The notes below the pieces were generated by a model. That model did not search any database and had not been told where the DNA came from. It saw nothing but the letters and a program-made list of their open reading frames with translations. DNA of 64,000 nt from NCBI RefSeq assembly GCF_017873855.1, contig NZ_JAGGKR010000001.1, positions 1,555,529 through 1,619,528 on the forward strand, in the 5' to 3' direction. Origin of the DNA: Methanolinea mesophila (GTDB taxonomy: Archaea; Halobacteriota; Methanomicrobia; Methanomicrobiales; Methanospirillaceae). Each line of letters opens with the position of its first letter. The stretch's first letter is position 1. A program made the translations under genes and the position numbers. Below are positions 27,401 to 36,232 of this stretch, in pieces.

Positions 27401-30217
27401 CGTGTCCGCCCCGAGCGCATAGACATTCCCGTCCCCGCTGCCGAAATAGACGATGTCGTTCGCCACCGCCGGGCTGGAATCCACGTGGTCCCCCCCGGTA
27501 GTATAGTTCCAGAGGAGTGCACCCGAACCCGCATCGAGTGCGTAGAGGTTGTTATCCCAGCTTCCGGCATACACGACGCCGTCCGCCACCGTGGGACTGG
27601 AATACACGATTCCCCCCGTGGTGTACTGCCAGAGGAGGTCCCCGGTGGCCGCGTCCAGTGCGGAGATGGTTTTGTCGGTGTTTCCCACGTACACGACATC
27701 GTCCTCCACCGCCGGACTGGACCTTCCTCCCCCGTACGGGGAGGTCCAGAGGAGCGTTCCGGTGAAGGCGTCAATGGCGTTGATATCGTAGATCCCGCAG
27801 ACGTAGACGACGCCGTCCGCAACCGCAGGAGTGGAACCGTAATAATTCTCGGTCATGACCTTCCAGAGCACCTCGCTTCCCGGCCTGGTCCCGCCGTCAT
27901 CGTACACCCCGGAATTCGCACGATCGGACCTGAACTTCCATCCCGTGCGGTCGGCGAGCGGGTCCTTCACGGTGAAGAACACGGTATTGGAGAGCGCTCC
28001 TGTCGCACTGTCCCGGACCGTGACATTCACGGACGCCGGGCGGACGAGGTCCTCCGCCGACACGTCGATCGAGAGGCGATCGGGCGGAAGGAACTGCGTC
28101 GTCCGCTCGTCGCCGTTCCAGACAACCCGACAGTCTTCTGAAAACGCCGTGCCGTAGACGTTGAGGGTGAAGCCCGGGCTTCCCGCGCCCGCAGAGGCCG
28201 GGTCGAGGCGCGAGACCGAGAGTGCACTGGTGGTAGCGGTCTGGTTCACCCAGGTACCGTTGATCGCTCCCTGCTCCCCGACGGTCCTCGTCCCTATGGT
28301 ATAGGCGGTCGACGGGGCGAGTCTCCTGGCGGTCCAGGACTCCTCGCCTTTCGTCACGTTCTTCATAAACACCCCGTCAAGGTACACCATGACGTGGTCG
28401 AAATCGGGCTCTCCGGGGTCCGTCCACGTCCACCGGATCATATCCGGCTGGAAGGTGGCGTTGCGAAGATCGGTGACGGATGACGGCGGGGTGGTCCGTA
28501 AATCGATGACTTCACCCGAATTGATCACAAAATTGTCGAATGCGACCTTTACCAGTGAATCTGCAAACGCGTAGTCATGGCTCCACGCCCGGAGCACGAA
28601 TGAGACACCCCCGCCGGTCACGTCTTTTTCCTGCAGGAGTACCCAGTCACCGCTCGTCTCATCGAACCGGTACCCGTATATCGTGGAACCGGTCCGTACC
28701 AGCCGCATCCGGCCGTCGGTGTCACCGGTGGCGGAAAGGAGTATCGAGTCCGCGAAATTCGTCGTATAATACTCTCCCGGGGAAAAAGAGTCCGAGTCGC
28801 TATAACTGGCCCGTTCGACCGTGCAGGTAACCGGTTCCCGTTCGATCCAGAGCCCCATCCGCACCCCGCTGTCCTGCGGCCAGGTGAGGAGGTGATAGTC
28901 CACCTGGACATCAAAATCTCCTCTCAACACCCCGGTACTGGCATACCCTGCGTAAAACGTCTCGCCGGATGCATCGGCGGGTATGGTGATCTCCAGCCGC
29001 TGGTTGGTCTCTTCGACATACGCGCCTCCGGATTCGAGGATCTCCCAGAGGGTGGTGTTGCACGTGTTGTCATCGAAGGTATCGTAGGCGAGAGGTTCCT
29101 CCTTCGAAGCACCGAACGCAGAGAGAGTGCCGTCATCGCACCCCACGAAGACCATCCCGTCCGCGACCGCAGGGTCGGAATAGACGAACCACTCTCCCAT
29201 CGAGTGATCCCAGAGGACCGATCCTGAAGCAGCATCCAGCGCGTAAAAGTTCGTCCCGTATCCGAGGGTCCCCACGTAGACGACCCCGTTCGCGACCGCC
29301 GGGCTGGAATCCACCTCGTCTCCCATCGCATGGGACCAGATCACGGTCCCTGTCGATGCGTCGAGGGCATACATGTTCTCGTCGTAACTGCCCACGTACA
29401 CGACTCCGTCCGCAACGGCAGGGCTCGACCGGACGGTATCGCCGGTCGGAGCGGTCCAGAGGAGCGAGCCTGTCGATGCGTCGAGGGCGTAGACGTTGAA
29501 GTCGTCACTTCCGAAATACACCGCACCGTTCGCGACCGAGGGGCTGGAGTGAACCTGGCCTCCGGTGGTGGTGTTCCAGAGCAGGGCCCCGTCGGACGCA
29601 TTGAGTGCGTAGAGGTTCTTATCCTCGCTTCCCACGTACACCACACCCTCCACGATAGCAGGGCTCGACGTAACCCGCGGCCCCCCGGTAGTATACTCCC
29701 AGATGGGTTCGCCGGTGACCGCGTCCAGTGCATAGACTTTCCCGTCGAAGCTCCCTGCATAGACGATACCGTTCGCGACGGCGGGACTGGAGATCACCGC
29801 ATCCCCCGTGGTAGTGTTCCAGAGAAGCGCCCCGGAGGACATGTCGAACGCGTAGATGTTATGGTCCCACGACCCGGCGTAGACGACCCCTCCGGTCACT
29901 GCGGGGCCTGTCTGTATCCCGAGCCCGGCGGCCGAGTTCCAGACAAGGCTTCCGGTCTTTGCGTCTATCGCGTACAGGTTCCCGTCGTTGCTCCCGAAAT
30001 AGACGACCCCGTCCACGATGGCCGGGCAGGAACGCACTTCGCGGCCGGTGGTATAGTTCCAGAGGAGCGTCCCGTCCGGCCGGGTCCCTCCGTCGTCGTA
30101 GATACCGGAGTTAGAGAGATCGGACCGGGACTTCCAGGCCGGCTCAACTGCTGCTGCACTTGATGATGCAAAGAAAATAAGGATGCACATCACGGTGATG
30201 ACAAAAATTGGTTTCAT
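24461..30217 (-). CDS. Giant secreted surface protein: three PQQ-type beta-propellers, TIG and PKD domains
   Basis: This 1918-residue protein has a signal peptide ending near SSSAAAVEP. Each propeller is built from about 40-residue repeats such as VYALDAxTGxLLWxYTTG...SSPAVANGVVYVGS. They lie at about residues 35-375, 780-1110 and 1300-1610. The first propeller is followed by a concanavalin-like segment (DTFDDNTCNTTLWEI, about 380-560). Each of the first two propellers is also followed by an Fn3-like and a TIG-like domain (WNGDERTTQFLPPDRL and WNGDPQSTLFVQPDLL). The C-terminus has three PKD domains (WDFGDG and WNFGDG motifs). Each propeller begins with KFRSDxANSGVYDDGGxRP, which shows whole-module duplication. 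No C-terminal anchor is visible. It is probably adhesive or structural at the cell surface. Confidence 0.9.
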   Translation of the reverse strand: MKPIFVITVMCILIFFASSSAAAVEPAWKSRSDLSNSGIYDDGGTRPDGTLLWNYTTGREVRSCPAIVDGVVYFGSNDGNLYAIDAKTGSLVWNSAAGLGIQTGPAVTGGVVYAGSWDHNIYAFDMSSGALLWNTTTGDAVISSPAVANGIVYAGSFDGKVYALDAVTGEPIWEYTTGGPRVTSSPAIVEGVVYVGSEDKNLYALNASDGALLWNTTTGGQVHSSPSVANGAVYFGSDDFNVYALDASTGSLLWTAPTGDTVRSSPAVADGVVYVGSYDENMYALDASTGTVIWSHAMGDEVDSSPAVANGVVYVGTLGYGTNFYALDAASGSVLWDHSMGEWFVYSDPAVADGMVFVGCDDGTLSAFGASKEEPLAYDTFDDNTCNTTLWEILESGGAYVEETNQRLEITIPADASGETFYAGYASTGVLRGDFDVQVDYHLLTWPQDSGVRMGLWIEREPVTCTVERASYSDSDSFSPGEYYTTNFADSILLSATGDTDGRMRLVRTGSTIYGYRFDETSGDWVLLQEKDVTGGGVSFVLRAWSHDYAFADSLVKVAFDNFVINSGEVIDLRTTPPSSVTDLRNATFQPDMIRWTWTDPGEPDFDHVMVYLDGVFMKNVTKGEESWTARRLAPSTAYTIGTRTVGEQGAINGTWVNQTATTSALSVSRLDPASAGAGSPGFTLNVYGTAFSEDCRVVWNGDERTTQFLPPDRLSIDVSAEDLVRPASVNVTVRDSATGALSNTVFFTVKDPLADRTGWKFRSDRANSGVYDDGGTRPGSEVLWKVMTENYYGSTPAVADGVVYVCGIYDINAIDAFTGTLLWTSPYGGGRSSPAVEDDVVYVGNTDKTISALDAATGDLLWQYTTGGIVYSSPTVADGVVYAGSWDNNLYALDAGSGALLWNYTTGGDHVDSSPAVANDIVYFGSGDGNVYALGADTGTLVWKYPTGDSVSCSPAVVDGVVYIGSDDGSLYALDAYTGSLLWNALLGGYVQSSPGVADGVVYVGAVDGRLYALDAATGDPLWNYMTGSWVHSPSIAQGVVYAGSSDHTLYALDAATGNLLWSYTTGDVVYASPAVANGVVYVQSNDGWLTALATVPDGPPDSVTGLHTTIVNGVRITWTWTDPGTLGFSRVKVYLDGVFREEVPAGTGTWTATGLAPSTVHTIGLQTVGVKGAVNATVVTDTATTGTLSISSLDPGGVVEDDPSFPLNVYGTGFTGDCTILWNGDPQSTLFVQPDLLSMEVPAEYVAHSGRVEITVYDRASGESSNTVTFPVTDNPATATARKFRSDLANSGVYDDGGKRPVPTVLWAYDTGSPVSSSPSVADGVVYIGSHNRNLYALDALSGDLLWQYDSGERNDYVSSSPAVSNGVVYIGGMKYKIHAVDAYSGDLLWDYKLPIRTTIRSSISSSAAVSDGVVYIGNMDGTVYAFSEEDGDLLWTYAMPRTEYGEYAIFSSPAVADGMVYIHSYGGALYALDAATGAFVWNSSNLGAYGSYSSPAFVDGVVYVGSSYDHGFRAFDALTGDLLWKFTTNEGVSSSPAVSNGVVYLADVDGTVFACNASTGDSLWSYPTGERVSSSPAVAGGVVYIGGNGEHNNLYAFDAETGDLLWTFNARMGFVSSPAVVNGILYIGGNDGKVYALGTVPIEPPVAEFSANTTAGNAPLPVAFTDTSTGVVTTKFWDFGDGATEWANETQAVSHTYSFPGTFTVSLSAGNADGQDTMTKPGYIQVSPTGRPPRALFGIMANTGPAPMTVRFTDRSLGSPTGWQWDFGDGTTSTEQSPTHVYMTAGTFTPRLTVSNAGGTSTYKSYIWVRAKPAPPTTFPTKTVTPTPTISPSPGSAPIAMFAMNTSVGFDPMTVQFTDRSFQGPTDWLWNFGDGGNSTLQNPVHTFLSPGTYPVRLSVSNEHGQSDTTRTVYVR

Positions 30218-30336
30218 ATGACTCTTGAATGTGTATTTCCATGTGATTTATTATATATTTCACGATATCCTTGTGAAATCCTCTCATTACACCATTGGGC
30301 TTCCTCCCGCTGGAGAGACCCTGTGGTAAGACGGAA

Positions 30337-30500
30337 GATTCGGCTTTTTTTATGTACCTGCAGAGCCAGTGTCAAGGCACGTTTCGACCCGCTCCGTCTG
30401 TGGTTCGTTCCGGGTGTTCATTGATTCACATCTTTTAAATTAAACAACGACTCGGGGAGGGACGAAAAAAAATCGCCCGGGCTTGATACGCGGGGACCTG
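30337..30500. repeat. Long direct repeat, copy B (decayed)
   Basis: This matches copy A at 22141-22321 in the same orientation. It keeps GTGTCAA-GCACGTTTCGACC, ACAACGACTCGGGGAGGGAC (30444-30463), one iteron-like tract with extra A residues, and CGCGGGGACC (30489-30498). The small gene start survives but runs into a stop after 23 codons. It is upstream of the giant PQQ gene and probably marks a former end or second copy of the element. Confidence 0.7.
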
Positions 30501-30697
30501 ATACAGGTACTTATCCTCCGGTCAGGAGGGTCCCTCGGATCGACAACACCGAACCCCACGACCCCCGCAAATCAAACCGGGGAAGAGAAAAAGACCTGAA
30601 GAAAGGTCCGGTTGAAACGCCGGACTGCGACCCGTTAATTGGGAAATCATTTACCGCTCCTGCAGGCGGGCACCGGTTTACCACGCCGGAGGAGATC

Positions 30698-31603
30698 CTA
30701 TTTTTCTTTTTCTCCCGACAGGATCGCCTCTTTCAACCGCCGGAATTCCTCCTCTTCCAGATGCCCCTCCGTCCGGAGCGTAACCGCCCGCTCCAGGAGT
30801 GCGACCCGGTCCTCCGGGGAGGAAACGGACAGACCCTCGCCTTTCTTGATCTTCCCCTCCCGGATCTCCTCCACAAACCCCGAGGCGAGGATACCTGCCG
30901 GCAAGGCGAACAGGCCTATCCCGAAGAGGGCGGTGAGTGCGGCGAAGAATTTCCCCACCGGGGTGATGGGATACACGTCCCCGTAGCCCACCGTGGTGAG
31001 CGTGGCGATCGACCACCACATGGTCTCCGGGATGGAAGAGAAGTCCTCGGGCTGGACCTCGTGCTCCGCGTAGTACAGGAAGGACGATGAGATCACCAGG
31101 AGGAACCCCACCACCGAGAGCAGGACGAGCATGAGTGCCTTCTCCCGGCGGAGCACGCGGAAGAACAGGGCCATGGCATCCGAGTACCGGGCCAGCTTGA
31201 AGACCCGGATCAGCCGGATCAACCGCAGGATCCGGAGGAACCGGAGGTCTACGGGGATCACGAAGGGGATGTAGAAGGGGAGGATGGCCAGGAGGTCTAC
31301 CAGGGCGAGCGGGGTGACGATATAGTGCGCCCTTCCCGAAAGAGGCGAAGAATACTCGGGGTTCTCGGTGCAGGTCCATACCCGGAGCAGGTATTCGACG
31401 GTGAACACGCCTACGGAGAACAGGTCGAAGATCACGAAATAGGGGGACATCAGGGCATGGATCGGCTCCATGGTCTCCATGAGGATCACCACCACGTTGG
31501 CCAGGATCAGCACGATGAGGAAGATATCCACGAGAAAGCTCAGGGTGCCCTGTTCCGCGGAGGGTTCGAGCACCTCGTAGATCTTATGTTTCAGGGTGCT
31601 CAC
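30698..31603 (-). CDS. Voltage-gated potassium channel (six-TM) with C-terminal SHOCT-like segment
   Basis: This 301-residue protein is read from GTG 31603, which is preceded by GGGGGTG. The longer frame upstream is low-complexity and unlikely to be coding. It has six TM segments, an Arg-rich S4 (RFLRILRLIRLIRVFKLARYS) and the selectivity filter TTVGYGD (about residue 204). This makes it a K+-selective, voltage-gated channel of the Kv/KvAP type in the plasma membrane. The C-terminus has LLERAVTLRTEGHLEEEEFRRLKEAILSG, a SHOCT-like short helical module often used for oligomerisation. There is no obvious operon partner. Confidence 0.9.
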   Translation of the reverse strand: MSTLKHKIYEVLEPSAEQGTLSFLVDIFLIVLILANVVVILMETMEPIHALMSPYFVIFDLFSVGVFTVEYLLRVWTCTENPEYSSPLSGRAHYIVTPLALVDLLAILPFYIPFVIPVDLRFLRILRLIRLIRVFKLARYSDAMALFFRVLRREKALMLVLLSVVGFLLVISSSFLYYAEHEVQPEDFSSIPETMWWSIATLTTVGYGDVYPITPVGKFFAALTALFGIGLFALPAGILASGFVEEIREGKIKKGEGLSVSSPEDRVALLERAVTLRTEGHLEEEEFRRLKEAILSGEKEK

Positions 31604-32330
31604 GGGACACCCCCGCGAAGCACGGCCGGGGGAAAAACCCGGAGGGTCGCCGGGATCACGGAAGAAGTATGGCCCCCCCTGGTGTGCATTTGCTACACTA
31701 TTTTCCGAGTAAGTGAAAAAAATTGTGAAAGAGAAAGAGGGATCGGGTCCTGCCGGGAGGTGCCCGGCAATCAAAAATGGTGTTTGCATTGCGTCACCCT
31801 TCCTGGCGATAATACCCCGGATCGACAGTGTGCAGTCCCGGATCGCGTCGAATCGCGACATATCCGCCCTGATCGGACGATGAATTTTTCTATCGCCTGC
31901 CAGGGGGTCGCAGAGAGAAAATGGATTCTCCCGATGCTGCAAAGGATACGCCCGTGCCGGGTGTTCCCCGGGGACTACCGGGGTCGATGACCCGGGCCAA
32001 AACCCCGCCGCGTGAGCGCCCAAAGGCCGGACCGGTCCGGATATCCGGATACCGCGCCGGGATTCCTGAAAAGAGCGTCAGGAATAGGATGACGAACCAC
32101 TTCAGGAGGAGAAGGCGACCGGGCTTTTGGCGGCGGTGCGGGGAAAAATCCCGCGATTCATTGCACGGTATCGCAACAAAGCCCGGATTACGGGAAATGC
32201 GAACATTTCATGCAATTACCGCGGAAAGATCATCCGTTAAAAATCCTCTTGTTTTTAACAATGAAGAGCTACTTTTCCCTGTCAGGCAGGGAGCTCTTAC
32301 CACATGCGATTCCTGCCGCGGGAGGAAGCG
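31604..32330. other. 727-bp region without a convincing gene
   Basis: Open frames here are on several strands at once, have no RBS, and give Arg/Pro-rich translations typical of non-coding GC-rich DNA. The right part (about 32,195-32,300) is locally richer in AT (TTAAAAATCC, TTTTTAAC) and probably holds the promoter of the surface protein starting at 32331. Confidence 0.4.
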
Positions 32331-33986
32331 ATGAGAGGAAATGTACTGGGGATATTCTTGATCGGGCTCTTTTTATGGTGCGCCATGATCGTGCTGCCCG
32401 CGGGAGCGGTATCGCAGGGGATCACCGGGATCGGGTACGGTTCCGCATCGGATTACGGGCCGTCATGGAAGATCACCACGGTCGACCCGAACGCCGGAAA
32501 ATCGACGTCCATCGCCGTCGATTCGGCAGGCCACCCGCATATCGCGTACATCGACCCTGACCGGGGCACGCTCCTCTACGCGTGGAACGACGGATCGGGC
32601 TGGCAGATCGATACGGTCGACGATGATGTGCCCGGCGACCAGGCGACCGCGATTGCCGTCGAAGGCACGAACCGTCCCCATATCGCCTACACGGACATGG
32701 AACGGGGACTTCTCAAGTACGCGACATCGTGGGACAAGACCACCCTGGGCCAGGTGACCCCGGGATGCGTCGCACTGGCGCTCGATGCTTCGGGCGACCC
32801 GTATATCGTCTATGGACCGACGAAAGGCGGCAATCCCGACCACGGCCTCTTTATCGTGGCGTGTCACGACGGGGTCTGGGGTACGCCGGACGCGATCGAT
32901 CCCGACGCGTACTGCACGTGGTGTTCCTTCGCGATAGATAAAGAACGAAAAGGGTTCCATATCGCCTATACCGACGGGGTGACCTGCAAGGTCAAATATG
33001 CGTGGGCCGATGAGGGTGGCTGGCACACGAACGTGATCGATTATAACAACGGCCTCTCGGGTGCGATTGCCCTCGACTCGGCAGGGAAGCCGCACATCGC
33101 CTACGTCGACATGTACGGGGCCCTGAGTTACGCGTCGCACGAGGGAACCGGCTGGTCCGAGACGACCGTCGATAAGAAGGCCATGTACGTCTCGCTCGCG
33201 ATCGACGGGGAGGATACGCCGCATATCGCCTATTGCGACGGTGCGGGAACCCTGATGTACGCGTGGGCTGGCGATGACGAATGGGAGACCATGACCGTCG
33301 ACAGTGCAGTCTGGCCCGGTCTCGGCTATTACTGTTCCATCGCCACGGATACCGCCGGTCACCCGTCCATCAGCTACTATGACATGAAGCACGATTCCCT
33401 CAAGTACGCATACGGGACGATCAGCGAACCGGCGCCCGCATTCGCCGCAAATTTCACTGCCCAGCCCGTTACGGGCCAGGCGCCCCTCACCGTATCGTTC
33501 ACCGACGCGTCGACGGGTGATCCCACGTTCCGGACCTACGACTTCGGCGACGGGAGTTCTTCCACGGCAAAAAATCCGGTCCATACCTATCGCTCGCCCG
33601 GAACATACACCGTGACCCTCACGATACTCAAATCAGGGCGCGACGGCCTTCGGAAGGATATCGCGATACGGCAGGACCTGGTCGCGGTCGGCGGGGGGTC
33701 CGGGCCCGGGCTTGCCGCCGGGTTCACCGCCACCCCGATCAGGGGGAACGCACCGTTGAAAGTCTCCTTCACCGACACCTCGACCGGAAACCCTGACTAC
33801 CGGGGCTACGACTTCGGGGACGGGACGAGTTCGTCGGCGAGGGACCCGCTCCACACCTACCTGCAGCCCGGCACCTACACGGTGAAGCTCACGGTGATGA
33901 AGGTGGAACGTGGAAACCTTGTGCGGAATACGACGGTACTGCAGGATCTGGTCATAGTAAACGGCGAGGGAGATCCTATATACTAA
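32331..33986 (+). CDS. Secreted protein with beta-propeller-type repeats and two PKD domains
   Basis: I chose ATG 32331 because GGAGG lies 5 bp upstream; an in-frame ATG exists at 32304. The product has 551 residues with a signal peptide (FLIGLFLWCAMIVLPAGAVS). About nine repeats of the form (I/L)AxDSAGxPHIAYxDxxxGxLxYA span residues 40-370. Two PKD domains follow (YDFGDGSSSTAKNPVHTY and YDFGDGTSSSARDPLHTY). The repeats should form a beta-propeller. It is probably extracellular and may bind polysaccharide or protein. No membrane anchor is visible at the C-terminus. Confidence 0.85.
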   Translation: MRGNVLGIFLIGLFLWCAMIVLPAGAVSQGITGIGYGSASDYGPSWKITTVDPNAGKSTSIAVDSAGHPHIAYIDPDRGTLLYAWNDGSGWQIDTVDDDVPGDQATAIAVEGTNRPHIAYTDMERGLLKYATSWDKTTLGQVTPGCVALALDASGDPYIVYGPTKGGNPDHGLFIVACHDGVWGTPDAIDPDAYCTWCSFAIDKERKGFHIAYTDGVTCKVKYAWADEGGWHTNVIDYNNGLSGAIALDSAGKPHIAYVDMYGALSYASHEGTGWSETTVDKKAMYVSLAIDGEDTPHIAYCDGAGTLMYAWAGDDEWETMTVDSAVWPGLGYYCSIATDTAGHPSISYYDMKHDSLKYAYGTISEPAPAFAANFTAQPVTGQAPLTVSFTDASTGDPTFRTYDFGDGSSSTAKNPVHTYRSPGTYTVTLTILKSGRDGLRKDIAIRQDLVAVGGGSGPGLAAGFTATPIRGNAPLKVSFTDTSTGNPDYRGYDFGDGTSSSARDPLHTYLQPGTYTVKLTVMKVERGNLVRNTTVLQDLVIVNGEGDPIY

Positions 33987-34160
33987 AAACCGGCCTGGCC
34001 TGTCGATTACGACAGCGGGGTGAGTATTATTCGATGGACTATTTGAACGATACCACGCTTCGGTTTCCCGAAAAGTTTACCCGGATAACTACGCCAGATT
34101 CGGGGAGCGTATCGTTTTTTCGGTGTAATCCGTATCCGACGACTAAAAAAATCGCCATCA

Positions 34161-34177
34161 ATTACAAAAATATATGT
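34161..34177 (+). promoter_or_regulatory. TATA-type promoter of secreted-protein paralogue 1
   Basis: ATTACAAAAATATATGT is identical to 35280-35296 upstream of the second paralogue, and AATCGCC precedes both. The TATA core would place transcription start near 34200, which rules out the ATG at 34174 as a start codon. Confidence 0.7.
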
Positions 34178-34227
34178 GTGCAAGAATTGACCAAAAAGTA
34201 TTGACTCATTCATCACCGGATGCAGGA

Positions 34228-35103
34228 GTGATTTACATTAAAAAAATTCTATTATTATTGGTAATTTCAGTAATGCTTTGCACCGCTGCCGCGTTTGCCG
34301 ATACCGGCGTCCCCCAGGTCCCCGAGACCCAGGGATTTTCGACATCCACGGCCATGTCGGCACTGGGAACCGTGACCGAGACCGATAGTATCGTGAATGT
34401 CATCGCGAGCCAGGAACTCGAAGGGATCTCTCCCCTCATCGAGGGCGAATCCGTGTATACAAGCACGTATGCCGAGAACACCATCGCCGACCAGGGACTC
34501 GTCACGTATGCCAAGCAGATGACCACCGATACTGCCGGGGTGGCAACCACGAACCTGTTCAACGTTCACGCTGAGAAGGTCGTCGAGTTCGTGGGGACCG
34601 ATACCGGCAGGATGATCTCGGATGAAAACTCCGTGCTCGACGGGGCGGGAGTGAGTGTCTGGGACCGTGTGCTCATGATTTGTCCGTTTGCAAGCCCGGA
34701 CCAGTTCAGTATGAACCCGCCGTTCTGCAATATCGTGGAAGAAGGGAGCAGTGTCGACCTGACGCTCGGATCGCTCGCGACCGGCACCAGCCAGCGGTAT
34801 ATCATGGAGGTGTCGGACGCCGGCACCGTATATGATTACCCGGTCTCCGACCCGGGAGTCGAGTCCGGTTACCGGATAACCCTGACCGGGTTCGGGGATA
34901 TCCCTGCAGCCGGCAGTGCGGAGGCCTTCCTCGATGCACACATCCAGGAAGGAAGAGTGATGACCGGGATCCCGCCCGTGGCTCCGAAAGCCGAAGATAT
35001 CGTGTATTCGGAACTCACGACCGTGAGCGGGGATATCACGCTCTTCCAGAAGGTGATGGGCTACACGTCAACGATCACCTCACCCGGAGTGCTCAATTTC
35101 TAG
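34228..35103 (+). CDS. Secreted protein, paralogue 1 of a three-member family
   Basis: The mature protein begins ADTGVPQVPETQGFSTSTAMSALGTVTETDSI, after a signal peptide KKILLLLVISVMLCTAAAFA. The family is recognised only by its three copies in this window (also 35306-36232 and 46298-47101). Shared features are TENTIADQGL, EFVGTDTGRM, MICPFASPDQF, FCNIVEEGSSVDLTLGSLAT and LFQKVMGYTS. GTG 34228 is one possible start. It sits inside AGGAGTGAT, which looks like the RBS, so ATT at 34237 (giving fM-K-K-I-L) may be the true start. It is probably extracellular, with no anchor visible and function unknown. Confidence 0.8.
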   Translation: MIYIKKILLLLVISVMLCTAAAFADTGVPQVPETQGFSTSTAMSALGTVTETDSIVNVIASQELEGISPLIEGESVYTSTYAENTIADQGLVTYAKQMTTDTAGVATTNLFNVHAEKVVEFVGTDTGRMISDENSVLDGAGVSVWDRVLMICPFASPDQFSMNPPFCNIVEEGSSVDLTLGSLATGTSQRYIMEVSDAGTVYDYPVSDPGVESGYRITLTGFGDIPAAGSAEAFLDAHIQEGRVMTGIPPVAPKAEDIVYSELTTVSGDITLFQKVMGYTSTITSPGVLNF

Positions 35104-35279
35104 GAATATCCTCTCATATTTCCCGGAAATTCACTTTTTTTGAAATGTCCCGACTAAATAAGTGGGAGAGCCGTGGGTGTGCGTCGGTACGTCCTTCCCC
35201 TTTCGGGAGTCACAAGGGACCTTCTTTTCGGTTCTGCGATGGCAATCATGATCGCATTTACGGCGGCGAATCGCCCTAA

Positions 35280-35296
35280 ATTACAAAAATATATGT
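35280..35296 (+). promoter_or_regulatory. TATA-type promoter of secreted-protein paralogue 2
   Basis: The 17-bp sequence is identical to that at 34161-34177 and shares the AATCGCC lead. Transcription start is expected near 35315-35320, downstream of the ATG at 35306. Confidence 0.7.
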
Positions 35297-35305
35297 ATTC
35301 AAGGA

Positions 35306-36232
35306 TTGATTAAAATCGTTGAATACTTCAAAATCAAGTGGAGGAGTGAGATTATTATTAAAAAAGTTCTCTTACTGGCAATCGTCGCGATAATGTTCTG
35401 TTCATCTGCCGTATGTGCGGATACCGGGGTCCCCCAGGTCCCTGAGACCCAGGGATTTACCACCTCGACCGCAATGTCTGCACTGGGAACCGTGACCGAA
35501 ACAGACAGTATCGTGAATATCATTGCGAATCGGGGAGGAGACACGCTCCCGTTCCCGTTAGAGGAGACCGATTTTGAGTATACAAGCACGTATACGGAGA
35601 ACACCGTTGCAGATCAGGGCCTTGTGTCCTACACCAAGGGAATGACCACCGATACCGCCGGGATGGCGACCCAGGGCCTGTTCAACGTCCGGACCGATAA
35701 GGTCGTTGAGTTCGTGGGGACCGATACCGGCAGGATGGTCTCTGACGAATATTCAGTGCTCGACGGTGCAGGGCTGGGAATCGTGGATTTCGCAATCATG
35801 ATCTGTCCGTTCGCAAGCCCGGACGAGTTCAATGTAAACCCGCCGTTCTGCAACATCATTGAAGAAGGGAGCAGTGTCGATCTTACTCTTGGGTCGCTCG
35901 CCACCACTACCGCTCAGCGATACATCATGGAGATCGGGGAGAGGGCTGGTCCCTGGGACTACCCGGTCTCGGACCCGGGAGTCGAAGCAAATTACAACGT
36001 GAAATTGACCGGGCTCGGGGATATCCCCGCGATGGGCGGTGCGGAGGCGTACATCAACGTGCACATCCAGGAAGGAAGAATTTTGACGGGGATTCCCACC
36101 GAAGACCCGAAATCCGAAGACCTGGTATATTCGGAGACTACGACCGCGAGCGGTGACATTACCCTGTTCCAGAAAGTAATGGGCTACACGTCAAAGATCA
36201 CTGCTCCCGGGATGAACTTCCTCGAGGATTAA
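35306..36232 (+). CDS. Secreted protein, paralogue 2 of a three-member family
   Basis: This copy is closely similar to its neighbour over the whole length (DTGVPQVPETQGF, ALGTVTETDSIVN, FVGTDTGRMVSDE, MICPFASP, GSSVDLTLGSLAT, FQKVMGYTS). ATG 35306 is the only standard start but probably lies before the transcription start. The RBS-like GGAGGAGTGAG (35340-35350) instead precedes ATT codons at 35351-35359 and then KKVLLLAIVAIMFCSSAVCA, a normal signal peptide. The gene and its promoter are a tandem duplication of the preceding unit; both are followed by TTTTTTGAAAT-TCCCGACTAAAT. Confidence 0.8.
   Translation: MIKIVEYFKIKWRSEIIIKKVLLLAIVAIMFCSSAVCADTGVPQVPETQGFTTSTAMSALGTVTETDSIVNIIANRGGDTLPFPLEETDFEYTSTYTENTVADQGLVSYTKGMTTDTAGMATQGLFNVRTDKVVEFVGTDTGRMVSDEYSVLDGAGLGIVDFAIMICPFASPDEFNVNPPFCNIIEEGSSVDLTLGSLATTTAQRYIMEIGERAGPWDYPVSDPGVEANYNVKLTGLGDIPAMGGAEAYINVHIQEGRILTGIPTEDPKSEDLVYSETTTASGDITLFQKVMGYTSKITAPGMNFLED

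Noticed and set aside
26219..30163. Several 200-350 codon frames opposite the PQQ gene
   Set aside because: Same cause: periodic codon structure of the propeller repeats keeps antisense frames open. No RBS and no recognisable domain.
31604..32023. N-terminal extension of the K+ channel frame
   Set aside because: Translation is low-quality Pro/Arg-rich sequence; GTG 31603 has an RBS and starts at the normal channel N-terminus.
34267..36064. Frames of 100-224 codons opposite the secreted-protein genes
   Set aside because: Antisense shadows; the plus strand gives signal peptides and three mutually conserved proteins.
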